A stretch of DNA of 37,736 bases from JACCYQ01 sp036675565 (GTDB taxonomy: Bacteria > Bacteroidota > Bacteroidia > Chitinophagales > Chitinophagaceae): the NCBI GenBank assembly GCA_036675565.1, contig JAKFER010000217.1:1-37736 (forward strand), given 5' to 3'. Position numbers and translations under genes: made by a program. Positions 33,935 to 37,736 of the stretch are shown here, piece by piece. Positions within the stretch are counted from its first letter, which is position 1. Each line of letters starts with the position of its first letter. The notes beneath the pieces are model-generated. The model had not been told where the DNA came from and did not search any database. It saw only the letters and a list, made by a program, of their open reading frames with translations.

Positions 33935-34035
33935 TGTTAAAGCTATTAAAATCCTGGCAGCTAACTCTTACAACATTCTCACCAGGGCTTACATTATTAT
34001 TAGAAAAAATCGTTGAATCTGAAAAAATTACTATC

Positions 34036-34599
34036 TCAAAGATTCTCTAAAGCATTCATTCTTTTATTTTTCATTTTTTTGAAAAATGTAGGTGTTAATC
34101 CTGTTACCTTTTTAAACTGGTTCGACAAATGCGAAACATTGCTATAATGAAGTTTTTCAGCAATTTGTGTTAGCGTCAGTTCATTATAGATCAATAATTC
34201 TTTTGCTCTTTCAATTTTATGTGCAATTATGTAATGCTCAATCGTGGTGCCTTTAACTTCTGAAAAAAGGTTGGACAGATAGTTATACTCATAATTTAAT
34301 TTCTGGCTGAGAAAACTGGAAAAATTCAATACAGGGGGCTCTTCACTGTAATGGATCATTTCAATAATGATGGTTTTAATTTTCTCTATGAGAATAGCTT
34401 TTTTATCTTCCAAAAGCTCTAATCCAAAATGAAGCAAACCTTTTTTAAGTTCTTCTAATTGGCCATCCGAAAGTTCTTCTTCTTTTATATCTGCCTCCCC
34501 AAGTTCAACGCTAACCGGTTGAAGTTTCATATTTTCTAGTGTTGACCTAACAATTAGTTTGCACCGGAGACTCACCATATTTTTAATCAGCAATTTCAT
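34036..34599 (-). CDS. AraC-type regulator with N-terminal HMA-like fold
   Basis: The C-terminal part (about residues 95-185) is an AraC helix-turn-helix pair, with AKELLIYNELTLTQIAEKLH and SNVSHLSNQFKKVTGLTPTFF. The first part, MKLLIKNMVSLRC then VSVELGEADI, resembles the ferredoxin-like metal-binding HMA domain of a Bacteroidota AraC group, whose members I recall with MVCxxC. Here the first cysteine is Ser10 while Cys13 remains. The ATG at 34599 (protein 187 residues) is preferred to a TTG at 34614. It likely senses something other than a bound metal, or the site is lost. Its target is unknown; the divergent region upstream is the natural candidate. Confidence 0.8.
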   Translation of the reverse strand: MKLLIKNMVSLRCKLIVRSTLENMKLQPVSVELGEADIKEEELSDGQLEELKKGLLHFGLELLEDKKAILIEKIKTIIIEMIHYSEEPPVLNFSSFLSQKLNYEYNYLSNLFSEVKGTTIEHYIIAHKIERAKELLIYNELTLTQIAEKLHYSNVSHLSNQFKKVTGLTPTFFKKMKNKRMNALENL

Positions 34600-34931
34600 T
34601 TTAAAAAAGTTCAACTGGAGATTGCATGCTGAAGAACTTTATCAACACAATCTATAAACAATTATAAATCTGTAAATTATTAAACTTTTTCAATCAATCA
34701 TGTAATAATTTATTTACTAAAAAGCGAGATTTTTACAAAGCATAATGATTTCACTTTCATCATCATAATATGATGATTAGTAGCCCTCAATCTCGTATTC
34801 TTATTTTAATGCTGCCAGTACTATGCTGGCAGTATTTTTTATCCCCGGGCGCATATTATAGCCATCAATAACCAGCTGCAAAATTTTCGACCCCAATATT
34901 TATATAATAAATAAACAATTACCTATTAAAT
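34600..34931. other. Gap with a palindrome and an orphan terminator hairpin
   Basis: This 332-base gap has no convincing gene. It holds a perfect 19-base palindrome, ATCATCATA-A-TATGATGAT (34759-34777), and a hairpin with arms 34808-34818 and 34826-34836 (AATGCTGCCAG / CTGGCAGTATT, one G-T pair), followed by a T run. The hairpin reads as a plus-strand terminator, yet no plus-strand gene precedes it. A short untranslated RNA is possible, but no clear promoter was found. Confidence 0.55.
34808..34840 (+). terminator. Orphan intrinsic terminator
   Basis: Arms 34808-34818 and 34826-34836 with a 7-base loop, followed by T. It lies about 90 bases before the receiver-like gene and could also act as an attenuator for it. 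Confidence 0.6.
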
Positions 34932-35357
34932 ATGTTGAAATCGCAACCGTATATTATCCTGGTAGATGATGATGAAAATAATATTGAAAGGCTTTCCTTT
35001 TCATTAGCCTGTTTTGGCATAAGTACAAAATTGTTTGAATCCGGCTTTGAAGTAATCAACTATTTGAATCAAATAGCAGGGTCAACCATATTACCTTCCG
35101 TGATCATTCTTAATAAAAATTTACCAAAAGTAAATGGCAGACAACTTTTAATTTTAATGAAGAGCAGTATGGTTACACAACATATCCCGGTTGTGATCTA
35201 TTATAATTATATTACTGGTCAATACAGGGATAATCTTTTAAAATGTGGAGCGCACTGCTGCCTGCGAAAATGGAATACCCAGCTTGAATTTTCTGAACAT
35301 GTCAAGTTATTTAAAGACCTGGCATGGACGTTTACTACTATTGACAGTATGGCTTAG
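34932..35357 (+). CDS. Stand-alone receiver-like protein lacking the phospho-acceptor (pseudo-receiver)
   Basis: A 141-residue single-domain protein with the fold of response regulators: YIILVDDDENN with Asp12-14, then IILNKNLPKVNG, VVIYYNY and GAHCCLRKW. The usual phospho-acceptor aspartate is replaced by Asn61, the Thr/Ser site by Tyr91, and the Lys is retained (Lys113) while the following Pro is Trp. Phosphorylation as in normal receivers is therefore unlikely. It has no output domain. It may act as a protein-binding partner, or be a decayed receiver. It converges with the TonB receptor gene. Confidence 0.85.
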   Translation: MLKSQPYIILVDDDENNIERLSFSLACFGISTKLFESGFEVINYLNQIAGSTILPSVIILNKNLPKVNGRQLLILMKSSMVTQHIPVVIYYNYITGQYRDNLLKCGAHCCLRKWNTQLEFSEHVKLFKDLAWTFTTIDSMA

Positions 35358-35431
35358 CGATACTGGTTATAAAGAAGCAATTAATCCTTATAAACGTATC
35401 AACTTTCCAATCATTCAACATTTATACCCAC

Positions 35432-37639
35432 TCACCACATTGCTTTTAGTGAAAAAACCAGGTTACTCCCGGCTGCTACTATCCCGGATGAATAGGGCCG
35501 ATAGCGCCGGTTAGTAATATTTTCCCATCCTGCATTTATTGAAAGCTGTTTATTCAATTGATACGAAGATTTCAAATTCAAGGTATACCAGGCGGGAGCA
35601 TATGGCAAGCCATTTACATCACTAGCATACATATCCGTTTTCCCTTTTTCAGATGGCGCCAAATCGTTATGGCTAACCTCACTGTTATAAACAACCGAAG
35701 TTTCCAGGATCCATTTATTTGACTGATATCTAAATAATGTATTACCATAAAAAGGTGGAGCATGTCGTAAAGGAACCTGCTCATTATTTACGTCATCCGT
35801 TTCCTTGCCGGTTATCCAATTAGCCTGTGCCTGAAAAGAGAAATTTGGATTAAAAAATAATTCAAGCCCCGCCTGCAAACCCCAAACCGTAGCTTTGGCA
35901 ACATTCTTCAATTGCTCCACACGACTCAAAGTACCTTCAAATTCAATACTGTCATTCCCATTAAATGAAGAAGGACGCAGCACAATGGCATCTGATAAAA
36001 TGGTATGAAAACCAGTAAGCTCTATGCGAAATTTATTTGGTAAATGTTTTATAATACCCAATTCAAAGTTCCAGGCATACTCAGGAGATAATTCCGGGTT
36101 AGGGACAGTAATATTCCCGGGCACACTTTCAAAGAGTTTTCCCATATCATCAACATTCGGCATGCGATAACCCGTGGATATATTAGCATTTAATTGCCAG
36201 CTGTCTGTTGGACGGTAAACCAAACCTGCATTGCCGGTTACTGCACCATCCTTTATGTTTGCATCATTGTAAGGAAACTGGATAAATGTTTTATCAAAAC
36301 TAGCTTGCATAATATTATAACTATAACGCAAACCTGAAGTGAGCGTAAACTTCGGACGAAGGTTTATTTTAAAGCTGCTGTAAATGCCGGTGGTGTTCCA
36401 GGTGCTGCCATCCGGGTATCGGCTTACTGATGGTATGGCTAAATTGGTATTGATGTCTTTTGTTTCTCCAAACGAACCGACCTTATTAAATACATTTTCA
36501 AAACCGTAATACCAATCCGATTTACCGATTTTTTTATGGGCATCGGCATTCAGGCTCACTGCATCAACTTTTTCAGTTTGTGTTATTCGTTGATTACTAT
36601 TCCGCGAACGGCTGATGCGACTTTCTTCATAATCCTGGTATGCAGCGGTTATTCGCAGTTCATCATAAATCCGTTTGCTTTTATGTACAGCTTGCAAAAT
36701 GTGCATGCGTAAAAGCATAGGACCATAATTCCATTCAGCAAAACGAAACTGATTATTCCTCTTCTGAATCAACCGGTCATAACGTGGTGCATCGCCGGTG
36801 CCTGCATAATTAAAACTGTAATGAAAATCCCAGTTTTTTGTGGGTCTGAATCTTATTTTCTGTAAAATATTTAACTGGTTGTATCCACTGAATCTTTGAA
36901 CACGCGGATCCTTATTGATGATAATATTATCTGCATTATTTATGCGCTCCAAATATTCATTTCTCAAATAACTATCCTGGCCTCCATGCTTTCCCATTTT
37001 CAGATCATCATATTTGCTGTATGATGCGGAAGTCAGCATCGCCCATTTTTTCCAACCCAGGTTTACATCTGCATGGATGGTTTTTTCTTTATTAGCAGTT
37101 GAATACCGGGTGATGGCTGTACCCTTGATAAACAATTTTTCATTTGATGCAAACCTGGGTTGCAGTGTATGAAAATCCATTACGCCACCGATAGCATCAG
37201 ATCCGTAAATCAGCGAACCCGGGCCAAATACCACTTCGGTTTCTTGTATAGATAAAGGATCAATTGAAATTATATTTTGCAAGTTGCCGCTGCGGTAAAT
37301 GGCATTATTCATTCTTACACCATCCAGCACCAGTAATACCCGGTTTGTAGCAAACCCTCTTATCATGGGACTTCCCCCACCCAATTGGCTTTTTTGAATA
37401 AAAACTGAACCAGTTTGGCCCAGGAGATCTGCGGATGTCTGCGGATTTGAAAACAGGATTTTACTCCGGCTAACCTTAACCACCTTATTTGGAACTTCAA
37501 CAAGATTTTGTTCCCATTTATTGGCTGAAATAATCACTTCCTCAAGATCTGAACTGTCAATGACAACTTGTTGAGAAATGCTTTTAATTGTACTCACCAG
37601 GAATAACAAAAAAATAAAAATGAATTTCGAAAATTTCAA
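35432..37639 (-). CDS. TonB-dependent outer-membrane receptor
   Basis: A 735-residue receptor with a signal peptide (KFIFIFLLFLVSTIKSISQ) and a plug domain (MIRGFATNRVLLVLDGVR, NAIYRSGNLQN, EVVFGPGSLIYGSDAIGG). The beta-barrel ends NLVFSLKAMW with the terminal aromatic residue of outer-membrane proteins. It lacks the N-terminal carboxypeptidase-like domain of SusC proteins, so it is more like haem, siderophore or cobalamin receptors; the plug recalls haem receptors of the HmuR kind, which is recall only. The start appears to be TTG at 37639. No SusD, ABC permease or TonB genes are next to it. Confidence 0.93.
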   Translation of the reverse strand: MKFSKFIFIFLLFLVSTIKSISQQVVIDSSDLEEVIISANKWEQNLVEVPNKVVKVSRSKILFSNPQTSADLLGQTGSVFIQKSQLGGGSPMIRGFATNRVLLVLDGVRMNNAIYRSGNLQNIISIDPLSIQETEVVFGPGSLIYGSDAIGGVMDFHTLQPRFASNEKLFIKGTAITRYSTANKEKTIHADVNLGWKKWAMLTSASYSKYDDLKMGKHGGQDSYLRNEYLERINNADNIIINKDPRVQRFSGYNQLNILQKIRFRPTKNWDFHYSFNYAGTGDAPRYDRLIQKRNNQFRFAEWNYGPMLLRMHILQAVHKSKRIYDELRITAAYQDYEESRISRSRNSNQRITQTEKVDAVSLNADAHKKIGKSDWYYGFENVFNKVGSFGETKDINTNLAIPSVSRYPDGSTWNTTGIYSSFKINLRPKFTLTSGLRYSYNIMQASFDKTFIQFPYNDANIKDGAVTGNAGLVYRPTDSWQLNANISTGYRMPNVDDMGKLFESVPGNITVPNPELSPEYAWNFELGIIKHLPNKFRIELTGFHTILSDAIVLRPSSFNGNDSIEFEGTLSRVEQLKNVAKATVWGLQAGLELFFNPNFSFQAQANWITGKETDDVNNEQVPLRHAPPFYGNTLFRYQSNKWILETSVVYNSEVSHNDLAPSEKGKTDMYASDVNGLPYAPAWYTLNLKSSYQLNKQLSINAGWENITNRRYRPYSSGIVAAGSNLVFSLKAMW

Positions 37640-37736
37640 TGCAATTATTTTGAGTATATACTATTCAATTAAATATTAATGGCACAATCAGTATAGCGAA
37701 ATTAAGGCATGAAATCATTCCATCAACTTATCAACT

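Overview
The window looks like a low-GC chromosome segment from a member of the Bacteroidota, most likely a Chitinophagaceae-type soil or freshwater bacterium. The evidence is a DUF3276 (PUR-domain) protein, a TonB-dependent outer-membrane receptor, a CrtYcd-type fused lycopene cyclase with a CrtZ hydroxylase, very weak Shine-Dalgarno sites, and at least three promoters of the form TTTG-N19/20-TATATTTG, which matches the known Bacteroidota -33/-7 consensus. No tRNA, rRNA, CRISPR array, insertion sequence or prophage was seen.

Layout. 1-519: disordered sequence that does not fit the rest. It holds a minus-strand fragment resembling the Firmicutes copper-amine-oxidase N-terminal (stalk) domain, then a Gram-positive-looking promoter and ribosome binding site. 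520-882: broken 3' end of an L-threonine aldolase gene. 892-2541: pgi. 2618-7918 (minus): DUF3276 protein, ABC exporter, thioredoxin, DUF202 protein, rhodanese, RmuC. 7999-16002 (minus): a tight ten-gene light-response and carotenoid operon, read carH-like regulator, crtI, crtB, small exported protein, idi, SRPBCC protein, crtZ, crtYcd, TspO-like protein, photolyase. 16003-16256: regulatory region with a Bacteroidota-type promoter and two inverted repeats. 16257-23452: lipoate ligase, ComEC-like MBL hydrolase, hybrid-less sensor kinase, sulfatase, CFAS-like methyltransferase. 23623-26874: DUF6629 protein, phosphoesterase, and an arsR-acr3 arsenic module. 27084-32852: flavin-reductase-like PPOX protein, lipoprotein, APC permease, an ArsR/SRPBCC pair with twin operators, GH13 glucosidase. 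32881-37639: VOC protein, cupin, AraC regulator with a degenerate HMA-like domain, pseudo-receiver, TonB receptor.

The most coherent system is the operon at 7999-16002. Its first gene encodes a MerR-type protein that keeps the Wx9EH and ExHxxG cobalamin motifs of the CarH photoreceptors. The rest of the operon would supply IPP isomerisation, phytoene synthesis, desaturation to lycopene, cyclisation to beta-carotene, hydroxylation to zeaxanthin, and light-dependent DNA repair. The simplest reading is a B12-dependent, light-induced photoprotection operon that is repressed in the dark by its own first product. The direct upper-ligand histidine of Thermus CarH is replaced by threonine, so its photochemistry may differ. 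GGPP synthase and a carotenoid ketolase are not in the window.

Several genes appear to use TTG starts (ABC exporter, small operon protein, carH-like regulator, sulfatase, TonB receptor). Start choices were made by eye from frame, signal peptides and promoter positions.
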